Of a stretch of DNA of 64,000 nucleotides, positions 47,448 through 59,561 are shown piece by piece. The notes under the pieces are model-generated. The model searched no databases, was not told where the DNA came from, and worked only from the letters and a program-made list of their open reading frames with translations. Source of the stretch: Copromyces sp. CBS 386.78 (Eukaryota; Ascomycota; Sordariomycetes; Sordariales; Sordariaceae); contig MU839185.1 of the NCBI GenBank assembly GCA_030685235.1, positions 1 through 64,000 on the forward strand. The letters are read 5' to 3'. Made by a program: the position numbers and the translations under genes. Within the stretch, counting starts at the first letter, position 1; the number at the start of each line of letters is the position of its first letter.

Positions 47448-49537
47448 TCATGTTTCGCCTAGCTCAACCTCCATGTTCGTGTGGTGGTCTCTTGTGGATA
47501 TAAGACCGAGCTCGTGGCCGGCATTATTCATGGCGTTGTCAAGCATCATTCGAAATGCGTCGGCACGTATGTCGAAGGTCGCCTCTTCCTGGACCGAAAT
47601 CTGAGAGAAGCTGCTCGACAAGTTTAGATTGGGAGCAATGGTTGTGCCATCCCAGTCTTGGACGCCCTGTGGGGCCGGCGATGAAGGCTCATGGAACGAC
47701 CTTCCAGGATGGCTATCGGTGGACTGGCTGTCGTCACTGAGCAAGATGGGCTGCTCTCTTGTTCCAAATATTTCTTCCATCAGTTTGTCGTGTCGAAATG
47801 AGCTGCCAGAGCAATGCTTTCCGAAGAAGTGCTCAATGGTAACGCCTAATAAATTATTGGTGTCAGTGACTGGTGATGACGATTGGGGACAGAAGTGATC
47901 ATACCCTGTTCAAGCCACTCGCGCGGATTAACAGTATTCGGCCATACGTCTTTTGGTTTGAAAGCATCAACCAAATGACAAAGCTCGGCATACGAAGAGT
48001 GGCGCGAATAAGGAAAGGTAATGATGCTAGGCAAGTTTCCTCCGGCTCTGCTGTTAGCGGCCAGAATGGACATGTCTTGAGCTATCTGAGATGTCGACTT
48101 GTCAATCAGATCTTGCAGGAAACTGAGAAGTGCAGCCTTATTATCTGCGCCGGATGTGAGCAGTTCCAAGCCTATTTCGATTTTTGAGCCACTCGCGAAA
48201 GACTCGAGGGGTAGAAGCTCGACTTTCTCAGCCGATTTTTCAAGCCAGCGGATACTGGGAGAGTTAGCATGAGAATATTCGAGGGATATGTTGGGCAGTC
48301 TTACAACTTCAAGACCATTTGTATCTGTACCTCAGACAAGCGGTCTGTTTCCTCGTCGTGCTCAAGATCGTCGCCACCTCCACCAATGCCAAGTTCTGGA
48401 AGGTCTTGACCGTTATCGAGGTGGGTAAGAACGGGGTGTATCTGGACTAGCGGGTTTTCCCGAACTGTTTTGCAATAGTTGCCCTTCTCGCAGCTATGGA
48501 GGCGAACGTTTTCATCCAATGTCAGGCAGCCCGGGTGGTACGAATTACCTCGCATGAATCCCACAAGTGCCGGAGCCTCAGGAGACAGGTGATGCAAGAC
48601 ACCAAAGCCACGCTTGTTGCCGGGATCCTTGGCGAGAAGGGACTGGTATATGCCCATTTTGTATTCATCAACATGGACCTATCACGGTTAGTTGACAACC
48701 GAGGCATTGTAAAGACGCTGTTTCTTACTTTGGACTCTAGTGCCTTGGACAGGGCAACCCACACATCTTCGTATCCATATGTCCAAGCTTGAAAGTGGAA
48801 GATCGTATTGGAAGGATACTTGGAGACCTTGTCCAGCAACTCGCTGATGCCCTGAGCTTTTGTAGGAAACTTGATGTCTTGGGTAAAGGACGTATCGAGG
48901 TAGATGGTATCGAGTGTCTTGAGACCGTATGCATACTGAACCATAGACGGTGACCTCGCAATGGCGTTGACATGCCATGGCTCGCTGCGGATATCCCCAG
49001 TGTAAAGGGCAGCTTTTCCTTGGCCCTCGAACAAGAACATGACAGCACCAGGACAATGGTTGGCGTCAAGCAAGGTGACTTGGATATGATTCCCTGGTTC
49101 GAGCTCGAGTTCGACGGGGGTGTCAAGAGGGAGTGGCTTCAACAAGTTCTTGAGGTGCTTGTACGACAGTTGTCGAGCCTCTAGGATACCTTGGGCATAG
49201 TTGATACGGCGAGAGACGGTCTCTAGACGGAGCAGGATTTCCCTGGTGGCGGCAGAGCAGTACACGCTAAACAGAGTTAGACATTGCTGTGTGGAGGGCA
49301 GGATTTCCGACTAACAATGGCGAGCGCAAAGTGTCGAGACCAGCAAGATGGTCGGTATGGACATGGCTCAAGAAACATGCCAGGGGAGGCCTGCGGTTCG
49401 GGTGGTAACGGAAGAAGTCCACTATATCAGAGACAGCAGCGGTCAGCTATGGAACCATGGAAACAAGTATTGAAGGACGTCATTTTCTAACCTCGAATAT
49501 CGGGGAACTCGGCCAACAAGCCGTTAAAGGTCGACAT
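47448..49537 (-). CDS. SNM1/Artemis-type metallo-beta-lactamase nuclease
   Basis: Six exons (49537-49492, 49421-49316, 49266-48729, 48678-48305, 48254-47905, 47845-47448) give 603 residues, all junctions in frame. The MBL metal motif is CFLSHVHTDHLAGLD (HxHxDH at residues 35-40), with further metal-binding blocks in LLDANHCPGAVMFLFEG and LYTGDIRSEPWH. The beta-CASP/DRMBL part includes TIYLDTSF, FHFQAWTYGYEDVWVALS, KMGIYQSLL and the late FPYSRHSSYAELCHLVDAF. This is the SNM1 family of 5' exonuclease/endonucleases in crosslink repair and end joining. The short N-terminus with MBL at residue 30, lacking a UBZ finger, favours the Artemis/SNM1C or Apollo side over Pso2. The C-terminal 130 residues are Ser/Glu-rich and unconserved-looking. 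Divergent from the P450 gene, 451 nt apart. Confidence 0.92.
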
Positions 49538-49988
49538 GTTCCAACTACTTTTCACATTGGGGCATTTGGCCCTGTTGCAATGTTGGAATGGTGATGCATT
49601 GCCATCAGACGGACGGAGCCATAGGCAGAAGAGATCATAAGAGAGTTGAAAGGAATGAGGCGCGAGGCTCGTTCGTCATAGGGCTGAAGAAAACAAAGAA
49701 ACAACCAAGACCCCACCGGTTGATGTACAGGGGACCACGCCCCTAAAGTACCCCGCAACGCCCAGGCCCCGAAGCCCCTGAAGTGACGTGCCTTGTACAC
49801 TAGAACTACCTCTACGCTTTGAACACCAATCCGCGTCGACTTCGATCCTCCTTTCATCGACGAGTCTACCCGCGACCAGGAATAAGCAAACATGGCGCCA
49901 GGGCACAACCAAAACATCTTCTTCCAAGTATCAACCAGTATTCGCTGAACAACCGGAATGTTCCAAGCACGATAGAGTAGTAGACACA
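49538..49988. other. Shared divergent promoter, SNM1-type gene and P450
   Basis: A 451-nt spacer separates the two start codons, so the promoters must overlap or abut. No clear TATA box. The plus-strand frame of the P450 is open upstream, but its first well-placed ATG is 49989. Confidence 0.6.
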
Positions 49989-51812
49989 ATGGCGACCACC
50001 AGTCTGAGCTCCCACCTGCTGCTTGAGTCGCTGCTGGCCAGCTTGACTCCGGGTCGCATCACGGTGCTCGTCATCCTGCTCACCATCGCCAGTTTCGCCA
50101 TCGACTCGACAACAAAGCCAGCATATCCCAGATCCTTACCTCGAGTGGGCTATACCGGAGGAATTCGCGCCACCATCCGCAACTGGATGAACCTCTCCAA
50201 CTACCATACTTGGGTTGAACAAGGCTACAACAAGTATGGCAAACAGGGCCGCTCTTTCGTCACTCCCGCCTCTCCCAGCCAGCCAGACGAGATCGTCCTT
50301 CCTCAAGAACAGATAGCCTGGATGCTCGAACAGCCCGAGACGGTCCTCAGCACCCAAGAATCCCACAAAGATGTCCTCTTCGGCGCCTACAACTTTTTCA
50401 ATGTCGACGACCACTTCCCTACCAAGGTCATGCACAAGCACCTGGCCCGCAACCTCGTCACTCTCCTCCCGGACATCCAACAAGAAGTAGTCGACTCCAT
50501 CGACATTGCCTTCGGCGTCGACACTGAGAACTGGAACACCATCAACCTCTGGGAAGCTCTTTTGACCATCGTCCCCCGCGTCATGAACCGCCTAGCCGTC
50601 GGCCTGCCTCTCTGCCGCAACCAAGCCTTCCTCTCGAGCCAGGTCGGATTCGCCGACGACGTCTTCCGCAACTGCTTGATCCTGACGCTCTTCCCGACCG
50701 TCCTCCACCCGCTCGTCGGCCGTCTCGTTACCTTGCCCAACTGGTACCACTTCCACCAAGGTTACCGCCTCCTCAAGCCCATAATCGAGGAGCGGCTCCG
50801 CGACTACGAGCGCTTCGAATCCGGCGAGTCGCAGACACCACCACCCCAAGAATCCCTCATCACCTGGCTCATCCGCCAAGCCAAAGCCGACAACCTCGCG
50901 CACGAACAGACGCCCTACATGATCGCCATGCGTCTTTTGCCTATCGAGTTCGCAGCCATCCACACCACCGTCATCACCCTGCACGCTTTATTCCTCGACT
51001 TGTTCGCCTCCGATCCAGCCAAGGACTACCTCTCCGTCTTGCGCGAGGAAACCACCACCGTGTTGCAGTCCGAACCCAATGGCATCTGGACCAAAAACGG
51101 TCTTGCCCGGTTATACCGCACCGACTCGGCCATCCGCGAGAGCATGCGCTTGTCGACATTCAGCACGGGACTCACTCATCGCAAGGTGGTAGCCAAGGAA
51201 GGCATCACCAACCCGTTTGAGGGGTGGCATGCGCCCTATGGAGCCGTTCTGATGGCCAACATGAGCGTGCAGCATGACCCGGACATTTATGAGGATCCGC
51301 AGACGTATGATGCGTGGAGGTTTTCGAGAGTGAGGGAGGAGTATGAGGCTCGTTCTGAGAAGGAGAAGGAGAAGGGTACTACAGAAGAGGCGTTGAGAGT
51401 CAAGAGGTTGGGGTTGGTGACTACTAGTGGGGAGCATTTGCCTTTTAGTCACGGGAGACATGCTTGGTTAGTCTTTTCTCTTTCTTCTTTTCTTTATTTT
51501 CTTTGTTGTGTCTTTTTTTACTCACTTCACCTACTTCCACCTCCCAACTTAGCCACTTCATGATTTTTTTTCCTTTTATTTCTTTTTCATGTTTCGGGTG
51601 GGTGAGTGCGTTGCTAACTCAAATCCGTCATCTGTTACAGCCCCGGCCGTTTCTTCGTAGCCCACGAAGTCAAAATGATGCTATCCCACATCCTCCAAAA
51701 CTACGACATCAAGCCCATCGCTAACCGGCCGCCACCAACGTGGGTGGCCCATACGATTATCCCGGCGCTAGATGTCAAGATTGAAGTTAAACGACGGCGG
51801 GGGAAGGATTGA
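49989..51812 (+). CDS. Cytochrome P450, ent-kaurene-oxidase-like
   Basis: Two exons (49989-51466, 51641-51812) give 549 residues. There is an N-terminal membrane anchor (ITVLVILLTIASFAI) followed by a Pro/Arg hinge (YPRSLPRVGY). The I-helix oxygen motif appears as FAAIHTT, the ExxR as AIRESMRLS, and the heme loop FSHGRHAC-PGRFF is split by the 174-nt intron exactly inside the Cys codon (TG|C). FAAIHTT and the heme loop resemble fungal ent-kaurene oxidase and indole-diterpene P450s, usually ER-bound monooxygenases of secondary metabolism. I see no terpene cyclase, prenyltransferase or other cluster gene nearby, so its substrate is unknown. The acidic/basic insert before the heme loop (KEKEKGTTEEALRVKRLG) is probably a surface loop. 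Confidence 0.93.
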
Positions 51813-53415
51813 TGCCTTCTAGCCTTCATCAATGTGTATGTCATCTTTCGTTCTTCTGTCTCGTTTAGGTATCCATACGATATAGTCGATTCTTTTCAGA
51901 TACCTGGATCTGAAAGGAATGGGATATAGTGGGGGGGTATCTAGGTCTAGGGATGGGGATAGGGAGGGATTGGTGGTGCTGGGTGCTGGTGGTGTACAAC
52001 ACGATATATGTACGGCAAAAAATAAATAAATAAATAACCATAAAAACAAGCAACAGTTTCCATCACCACCAATACTATACTACTTACTACTGACCGGCCT
52101 TGTCTCACCCTCATGAGGCAACCAGCGCTGTAGGTGAGTTTCCTAATATTATTGCCATAATATGCCATGCCATGACTTCGGGATTAGTTTAAAACCCTAG
52201 AACTAAAAGTTACAACAACCAGGCACCGGGCAGGCCATCGATGAGGAGACCGAGCGAGCCCTGGCCGCGGCGTGGAAGACAAAAGAAGATGTTGAAGTGG
52301 AAGTATATAAATTGGGTCAGAAAACGGATGAAGAGCGTGCTTGGTGCTTAGCGGGTGCTTAGCGGGTGCTTATATAAGTAGTAAGTAGACTAAGTGCTTG
52401 GATTCTCTGGGTTCATTCATCTCGGGAACTCAACGAATGGCATCGACTGCCATCACGCATCTTTTGGGACCTTTGTTATTTTTCGTTTCCTCCAGGTAGT
52501 CAGTCAGTCGGCGATCATCCACCTTATTTTTTTCTTCTTTTTTTTCTTCTTTTTTTTTGTTTTTCTTTTGTAGTGCTGCTCTGCTCTGCTCTGCTCTGCT
52601 CTGCTCTGCTCTGCTCTGCTCTGCTGTGCTGTGCTCTGTTCTTCACGCTTGCTTAATGATCCTATCTCTTCAACCTACTCACTTTATAAATCTAAAATCT
52701 TAATTTTTTTAATTTTTTTTTGTTACTAGGTCGCTAAACGCGTGTAAAACAGCATCCCTCCACCCTCTTCTGTTTATTCTCACTCATTCAGCATTCCCCA
52801 GTAAAAGAATTCTAGAGCATCCAACAGCTGCCTGAAACCCGCCCGGACTTTTGGAAAGTTCAATCAATTTCTCGCCTAGTCAGTCAGTCTACTAACATCG
52901 GATTTCAGGATCGGCCCATACGTCCTGCCCGATCCTGCCCCCGTGCAGCGCACCACTTGAAAGCTACCACCTTTTCCGGGACGACACACGAGCACGCCCT
53001 TGGTACCCATCAGACTCCTGTTGACGCCCCGGTACATCATCAGCAGCGTTACCATTGTCATCCCACTACCTCCGCCACGACCAAGTTTTCTTCCTTTCGT
53101 TCCAGTTGGCTTGTTTTTTTATTTTTTTTTATTTTTTGTTATTTCGCGCTTTTTGGAATCGTTGCTGTTGTCGCTTATTATCTGATTGGTTATTTCTAGC
53201 GTGGGTGGTTGCGGTCCTTGAAAGTCAGGCTTATTGGTCATTATCCGGCTGGTTGTTTCTGGCTCGGTTGATTCAGGTTGTTGTGGACCAAGCTGATTTA
53301 TTCACCTAACCACCGTAACGGAGAACACAATGCGTCAGACCTCTTTTTGCTTGGAGGGCCCGTTGACGTTAGAGATAGCTCCGTCTCCAGATACTTCAAT
53401 AAGGGTCTGGCCAAT
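51813..53415. other. Spacer between P450 and YTH genes
   Basis: The P450 and YTH genes converge here, so 3' UTRs are expected at both ends. It includes GGTGCTTAGC repeats near 52345-52375 and a CTGCT minisatellite. Short ORFs are low-complexity. No gene. Confidence 0.55.
52576..52635 (+). repeat. (CTGCT)n pentanucleotide repeat
   Basis: Nine perfect CTGCT units (52581-52625) flanked by partial and GTGCT variant copies, within a T-rich region. Confidence 0.92.
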
Positions 53416-55817
53416 CTAACGCGCAGACGGCTTATCGTGGTTATCCTCCACGCGCTTGTTGTTGTGGTGGTGGCTATTCCAGTGATTATTGGTGTGCGGC
53501 TTCTTCTTGTTGTTCCACCACGACGCAGGGTTGAAGCCCGAACCTGAATCGCTTTCTCGGCGGGCGTGCTGTCCATTGTGGTGACGACTTCCAGAGGGGA
53601 ATGGTGTCTTGTTTGATCCAAACATGGCATACGATTCCATCTCTCTCAGCAAAAGGCGGCCGCACTCCTCTTCGACTTCCTGGCCGTCCTTAGCGATTAG
53701 GACAGAGAGATTCTCGTTGAGCGGGTTTTTAAGGTATCCAATGCGAGAAAAGGGCACGGCAGCTTTGGTAAGCCATCTGAGACGGAAGGGTGGGGAGGTC
53801 TGCCAATAGATGTTCTTCATCCAGGATGCTTTGGCGATGTCGGCCGAAGGTAGACTGGTCATCATAGCCTTAAGGTATGTGTTAGGCGAGGTTACAAGAT
53901 CAATCAATATAGGCGGCCTCTAACTTACAACGCCCTGGAAAGCCTTGCTCTTGTTCACAGAGAAGAAAAAGATGACGTTTCTGCACGTCTCGAAGGCCTT
54001 GGCGAACTTTTCCTCGTTGGACGTTTGGGTGACCCAGATTCCCTATGAAGAAAAATGCGTAAACCACGGAAACACTACACAACAGAGGATCCAGGGCAGA
54101 TGGGGTGTTTGACTTACGTCCTCCATGGCCTTTTCCAAGTTATCATTATTGAATGACTTGAGTACAAAAAATCGGGTGTCTGCGGTAGGGATTGTTAATA
54201 TAGTAGTTCCCAAGAGATTTGCATGGACGATTCACCGGGAATGTGGTGACGACACAATTAGTGGAACACATGGTGAGAGGACGACCGCAAGGAAAACTGA
54301 CCGCCCTTTTCGCCCGTATTGAAGTGCTCAACGTGCTCCAACTCCCTAGGTCGCCGGGGTGACTGGGCTCGGGGAGCTTTTTCTCCACGGTGATCGCCAA
54401 AGAAGCTTTTATCATCACCACGATAACTCCTGTTGTCATATTTATGGAGAGAGCGTCCATCGTACTTGTTGAAATCGGAACGATCGCGGGACCGAGGTCG
54501 AGGAGAAAACCTGGAGGGCTGATAATCGCGGTCACGAGAGGAGGGACGGCTTAGACGGTGGTCACGACGAGGTGACGGAGCGCGATAACGACGGGGAGAC
54601 CAGGATGGGGCACGCTTGGTAGGATAATTGGCCCGGCCACGTTCCCCATAACGGTCGTTGTACTCGTTGTCGATGTCCATCGGCCGGGGTCCATTCTCCT
54701 CGGGCCGAAGCTTCTTGTCCGGAGGATAATCGGCCATATCGGCGGACCTCTCCCGTTCCCTTTTGGGCACTGCAGCCTTGGGAGCTTCGGTTAGTTGGTT
54801 AGTGGTTGCGAAGGTAGTCTCAACTACCGGCGTCGCGATGAGGCCAAATTCCAAACCCTCTTCCTCCAGCAATTTGCGCCGCTCGGCCTCTAGCCTGGCA
54901 TTTTGGGCAGCATGCTCGGCTTCAATGCGTTCTTTCTCTGCGGCCAGAGCCTTGAGCTTACGATGTCGTTGGAGCTTTTTGGTACGTGCCTCGACGTTAT
55001 AGTAATCAGTCTGCGCCAGCCATTCCCGTAGGTCCGGGTTGAGCTCCAGGGCTCGCTCGAGCGCCTCTTGGGGAGTCAAGGAGGTAGCGGTTGGCTCAAT
55101 CCCGGCTTGAACGTTTTGGATCTCGGGCGTGTTATTTGTACGTGTAGCCTCCTTCTCGGTGCCTGTTTGGGGCTTACCGGGGCCTTTTTGAGACACATGT
55201 TTCTTGTTAGGGATAAAATCAGCTCCAGATCGCGGGGTCCTCTCAGTTCCCTGGGGGAGTTGGTGCTTCGGTTGTTCTTGGCGTCGTGCGTACGCCTTTG
55301 CCTTGACTGGCTCTTGGGCGATCTCACCCTCCTCGACTGGAGTAGAGGGCGCTGTAATGACAGCCTTTTCTAGTCCAGGAGGATGCATGGAGGAATGATT
55401 CGATGGAGGAGTGGCCTCATTGTATGGCACCTCAACAGAGCTTTGATTCTGGTGTTTGATGGAGGGATCCGGTGCAGGAACAATTCCTTGCATGGGATCG
55501 GCATGGTGGGAAAACGAGCGGATCAAAGCGGCGATGTCACTTTCATCGGCTGAGATGGAGGTCTCGGTAGGAAGCTGAGGAACAGTATGAGGAACAAACT
55601 GAGGATTCGGTTGATGAGGCGGCCGTATCTCAACTTGGCTTGGTGTTGGGGCGACGGTGGGGGTTGAGGGTGTGGTGGCAGCCGCAAGATTGTCGCTGGT
55701 GGTCGGCGAAGGGCGGGAAGAGCGGACCTTTTGCAAAGACTGAAGTCGTTGCTTGAGCTCGCGTGTTTTGGCGTCGAGAGCCAGCTTGTTCATGTTGGGC
55801 AGAAGGGGACTTGACAT
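53416..55817 (-). CDS. YTH-domain RNA-binding protein (YTHDC1-like)
   Basis: Four exons (55817-54302, 54179-54118, 54042-53929, 53868-53416) give 714 residues. The N-terminal 500 residues are Pro/Ser/Gln-rich with a helical charged segment (ARTKKLQRHRKLKALAAEKE) and an Arg/Asp/Ser-rich region (RDRDYQPSRFSPRPRSRDRS). The YTH domain starts at about residue 506: DTRFFVLKSFNNDNLEKAME, GIWVTQTSNEEKFAKAF, NVIFFFSVNKSKAFQGVAMM, FRLRWLTKAAVPFSRIGYLK and NPLNENLSVLIAKDGQEVE. Trp in GIWVT and in FRLRWL are in positions expected for the aromatic cage that binds N6-methyladenosine. The order of domains and the DGQE motif favour the YTHDC1 class. The C-terminus is His/Asn/Lys-rich. Likely a nuclear m6A or related RNA reader; this is inferred from the family. 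Confidence 0.93.
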
Positions 55818-57493
55818 GGTGACGAGTGAGATATGGGCCGGTAGCACTGGCGACGCGTTAGTAATTCCTCGGTGTAGGAATGCTGTTTGATATTCAAATG
55901 TTGGTGATTGATATTGCTGTCTTGCTGGCCAAGTTGCTGCTTTTATTTGAGAGCAGGTTTTGGGTATGAGACGCGACAAGGGAACCGTGACGTCGATACG
56001 CGTTGTCCAGAAAGTCGCGAGTCAATAATGTGCCAGGTCTCAGAGCCGCTGCCAGTTGTGAAATTGTTGTGAAAATGGAAGTCGGTTGAACTTTTGAGGT
56101 TGCGAGTGGAGCAACACACCAACAGTGGGGCTGTTGAGGTAGATGCGCCCCACCCCCGCTATTTGGGGTGTGCCTATCGGGAGTGCAAGCCCAAGTACTA
56201 ACAGCACCAACTACCACCTGCCTCTCTGTCCCTTCTCTCTCCATTGACCGCTTAAAACAGCTTTCAACTCGCTCGTTTTCCACGGGACATGGGAGTTTCC
56301 AGCCTTCAGTGTATAAATCCACGGCCAAAGACACGTCCTTCCAACAGATTGACTGAAATGCCCACCAACGGCGAGAGAGCTGGGACTGCCCATCATTTTT
56401 ATACTTTCGGGATGGGCATCTCTCTGTCCAACACTCCAAGATTCCCAGCTCTCAAACTTCAGGCTTGACCCCTTTCACCACCTTTCGACCTTGTTGGCGT
56501 TTCTCTTCTCTTTGACATCAACATGTCTGCATGGCGCCACAGTTCGGTTCAACCTGCCGCGACTCCGACAAACCTGGCATATGACCGGCCTAGCTGGGGA
56601 CGAGATCGCGAGTACATACACTAGGTACACGCGTCCATCCATAAGGGGGCCCATGGGCTCGGTAACATGGCCGCTGGCGGGCGCTAGCAAGTGTTGGCTC
56701 GACGTTGGAACGTTGGAGGCTCAAGATGCCCCTGCATAACAAACAGCAACTCCACGCGAACCCCTTCGCCTACACCCAAACCATTCACCCCCTGGTCTGC
56801 CCCTGAGTCTCCACTTTGGACGAACCGCTTTCTTGACAATAACGCGTCCCATCATGGCCCTCGTATCGCTCGTTTTGTTTGGGGAGCCGCAGTGATGCCT
56901 TCACTGCTCCTGGAGTTGTATCCGACGTTTGGAGATCCGCCCGCCTACCACATCGCCTTCCACCGCTGCTCCATCTGTTTCGTTTCCCTATCCATGGCCA
57001 GTCTACCCGTTGGAGGGGTACCTACCCGCTTACATCGTCACCTTGGAATCAACTTTGGGAACTTGATCCGTTATCAGACCCCGCCTTATCCAGGCCACCT
57101 CATTTCGCTGAAACGACATGTTCGTTGACCGATGCTCTGACGGCTGACATGGGCATGCATACCCATCACGGACGATATGCCAAATGGACTTGGCCGCTTA
57201 CCGCACCATGCTTCGACTGGGTGGGCTTGTCGCGGGCATCAAGGGGCAGGGCTTCGATTCTGGAAGACTACGAACAAGTGAGGATATAAGGATGTGGTCG
57301 TCGTCATCAGCTTCAACTTGAGCATTCGGCATCTACTCACCTTCTTTTTTACTTATACCTTCTTTACAACAGCTTCAGTGAAGCCCATCATTCTTTACAT
57401 CACTATCTTTGACATCACATCACTCATTCAGCCCGCTAGTCGGTCCTCCTTACAAAAACAACAACAACAACAACACAAAAAATATCAACCAAG
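55818..57493. other. Divergent spacer, YTH gene and AA9 gene
   Basis: A 1.7-kb region between divergent genes. ORFs on both strands overlap and show no domain. A TATA-like element and a CAA-rich leader precede the AA9 start. Confidence 0.5.
57283..57290 (+). promoter_or_regulatory. TATA-like element upstream of AA9
   Basis: GATATAAG lies about 205 nt upstream of the AA9 ATG, leaving room for a 150-nt leader that ends in a CAA-rich stretch (57459-57476) and the start context CCAAGATGCC. Confidence 0.4.
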
Positions 57494-58609
57494 ATGCCCT
57501 CCTTCACTTCCAAGTCTCTTCTTGCCGTCCTCGCCGGTGCGGCCTCCGTTGCGGCCCACGGTCATGTTACCAACATTGTCATCAACGGCGACTCCTACCA
57601 GGGCTATGAGATCAACAGCTTCCCTTATATGGCTAACCCGCCTATTGTCGTTGGCTGGACCGCCAGCAACACCGACAACGGCTTCGTTGCTCCTGATGCT
57701 TTCTCCTCGGCCGATATCATCTGCCACCGCAACTCGGCCAACGCAAAGGGCCATGCCGTCGTCAAGGCCGGTGACAAGATCTCCATCCAGTGGGATACCT
57801 GGCCCGAGTCTCACCACGGTCCCGTGATCGACTACCTCGCCAACTGCGGCACCGCCGGCTGCGAAACCGTTGACAAGACCGCTCTCGAGTTCTTCAAGAT
57901 CGACGAGGTCGGCCTCATTGACGGCTCCGCCGCCCCCGGCAAGTGGGGTTCCGACCAGCTCATCGAGAACGGCAACAGCTGGCTCGTCCAGATCCCGTCC
58001 AACATTGCCCCCGGCTTCTACGTCCTCCGCCATGAGATCATCGCCCTCCACTCCGCCGGCCAGGCCAACGGCGCCCAGAACTACCCCCAGTGCTTCAACA
58101 TCCAGGTCACCGGCACCGGCACCGACAAGCCCGCCGGCGTCAAGGGTACCGCCCTCTACACCCCCAACGACGCCGGCATCCTCTTCAACATCTACCAGTC
58201 CCTGACCTCCTACCCCGTCCCCGGCCCGGCCCTGATCAAGGGCGCCGTCAACGTCGCTCAGGCCCGCTCCGCCGTCGCCCGCACTGCCACCGCTCTTACC
58301 GGTCTTGCTGCTGCCCCAGCTGCCACCGCCGCTCCTGCCACCACCACCTCAGCGGCTGCTGCTCCTGCTGTTACTACTACCTCGGCTGCCGTTGCCGTTC
58401 CTACTACCACCCTTGTCCCCTCCACTACCAAGGCTGTCACTGTCGTTCCCACTACCACCACTGCTGCTCCCGCGGCTACCAAGCCTGCTAAAGGTGGATG
58501 CCGTGGTAAGAGCCAGAAGCGTCGTGCTGCTCGTCGCGCTGCTGCTGCTGCTGCACGCGAGGCTGCCCTCGCTCGTCGTCACGCTCGTGATGTCGCTTTC
58601 CTCGACTAA
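57494..58609 (+). CDS. AA9 (GH61) lytic polysaccharide monooxygenase
   Basis: Single exon of 371 residues. The signal peptide ([21 protein letters not shown]) ends just before His22 of HGHVTNIV, which becomes the N-terminal copper ligand of the histidine brace. The second ligand is His108 in [10 protein letters not shown]. His186, Gln195 and axial Tyr197 ([17 protein letters not shown]) complete the AA9 active site. Cys pairs fit the two family disulfides. After the catalytic domain (to about residue 245) comes an Ala/Thr/Pro-rich linker, then a Lys/Arg/Ala-rich tail ([20 protein letters not shown]) ending VAFLD. There is no CBM1. The enzyme should oxidatively cleave cellulose or related beta-glucans outside the cell using reductant such as cellobiose dehydrogenase. 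Confidence 0.95.
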   Translation: MPSFTSKSLLAVLAGAASVAAHGHVTNIVINGDSYQGYEINSFPYMANPPIVVGWTASNTDNGFVAPDAFSSADIICHRNSANAKGHAVVKAGDKISIQWDTWPESHHGPVIDYLANCGTAGCETVDKTALEFFKIDEVGLIDGSAAPGKWGSDQLIENGNSWLVQIPSNIAPGFYVLRHEIIALHSAGQANGAQNYPQCFNIQVTGTGTDKPAGVKGTALYTPNDAGILFNIYQSLTSYPVPGPALIKGAVNVAQARSAVARTATALTGLAAAPAATAAPATTTSAAAAPAVTTTSAAVAVPTTTLVPSTTKAVTVVPTTTTAAPAATKPAKGGCRGKSQKRRAARRAAAAAAREAALARRHARDVAFLD

Positions 58610-59561
58610 GTGGTGCACACTACCGGGAAAAGACCTACCGTAGGGGATGGATGGATGCATGAAGGAAGGAAAACGACCGGGGCTTCAAGTGGAACTCGGC
58701 GATTATCTAAGAAAGAAGAAAACCCGATTCTTGTTGGAAAAGTGTATTCCATTCTACTGTATTATTTGTCAATTATTACTTGAAAATTTGCTCTGCCACT
58801 TACTTGGTGGAGGAAAAATATATGCTCTGTTGTAGACAAGTTTGTTGCTTTGTTTTGCGAGCGATCATGGTGATTGATGTTTTTTTGGGGTAATCAAGTC
58901 GTGTTCTTCGATCATGGTCTGTTGAAATGTCGAAATCTCGACAAAAACTTTTGTATTGAGAAGAATAACGGGGAAGGCGCACCTGCCTGACTGCCCGAAA
59001 AAATTGCATTTCATACCTACAACCCGAGGGACTTCTTTGCAGCAGGTACGCCCCAAGCAATCACCATCCGTCCATACGACATGAACGAACCGCTTCTTCC
59101 AAGGTACATAGTAGTAGCCCAGCCAAAGGGGACCAGACGTGGCGCGCTTTCCACATCTGACCACTACGCTACCAAAACCCCACGGTGGTCTGGTGACAGT
59201 TCCCTTCAACACATAACCTTATATACCTACCTAGGTACCAGCTGAATGGTCCTTATGTACCTCCTCTATAGTATTATTCTTCCGGTTATCGGATAACTAT
59301 CGCATGGCCAACGTTTGACATTATCATGAGCATTTTCAACGGCATTATCCCAATTTCAATGTAGTATATATATACAGGGCCTCGACAAGTTGGAACCACC
59401 CTGATATCAAAAGCGGCCAAGGCAACAGAGGTGTGGAATATGAACTCTTTACTGTTCCAATCGTAACCGTAAAACTAAATTATACATCCTCTTCTTACCA
59501 ACTCGTCTCCCTCCCTCCCCATCCCCCCTAAACCCACCCCCATCAAGATTCTCCGTTCCCC
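58610..59561. other. Convergent spacer, AA9 and CE8
   Basis: Holds the 3' ends of two convergent genes. A short TATATATACA stretch near 59365 has no clear partner gene. No gene is supported. Confidence 0.55.
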
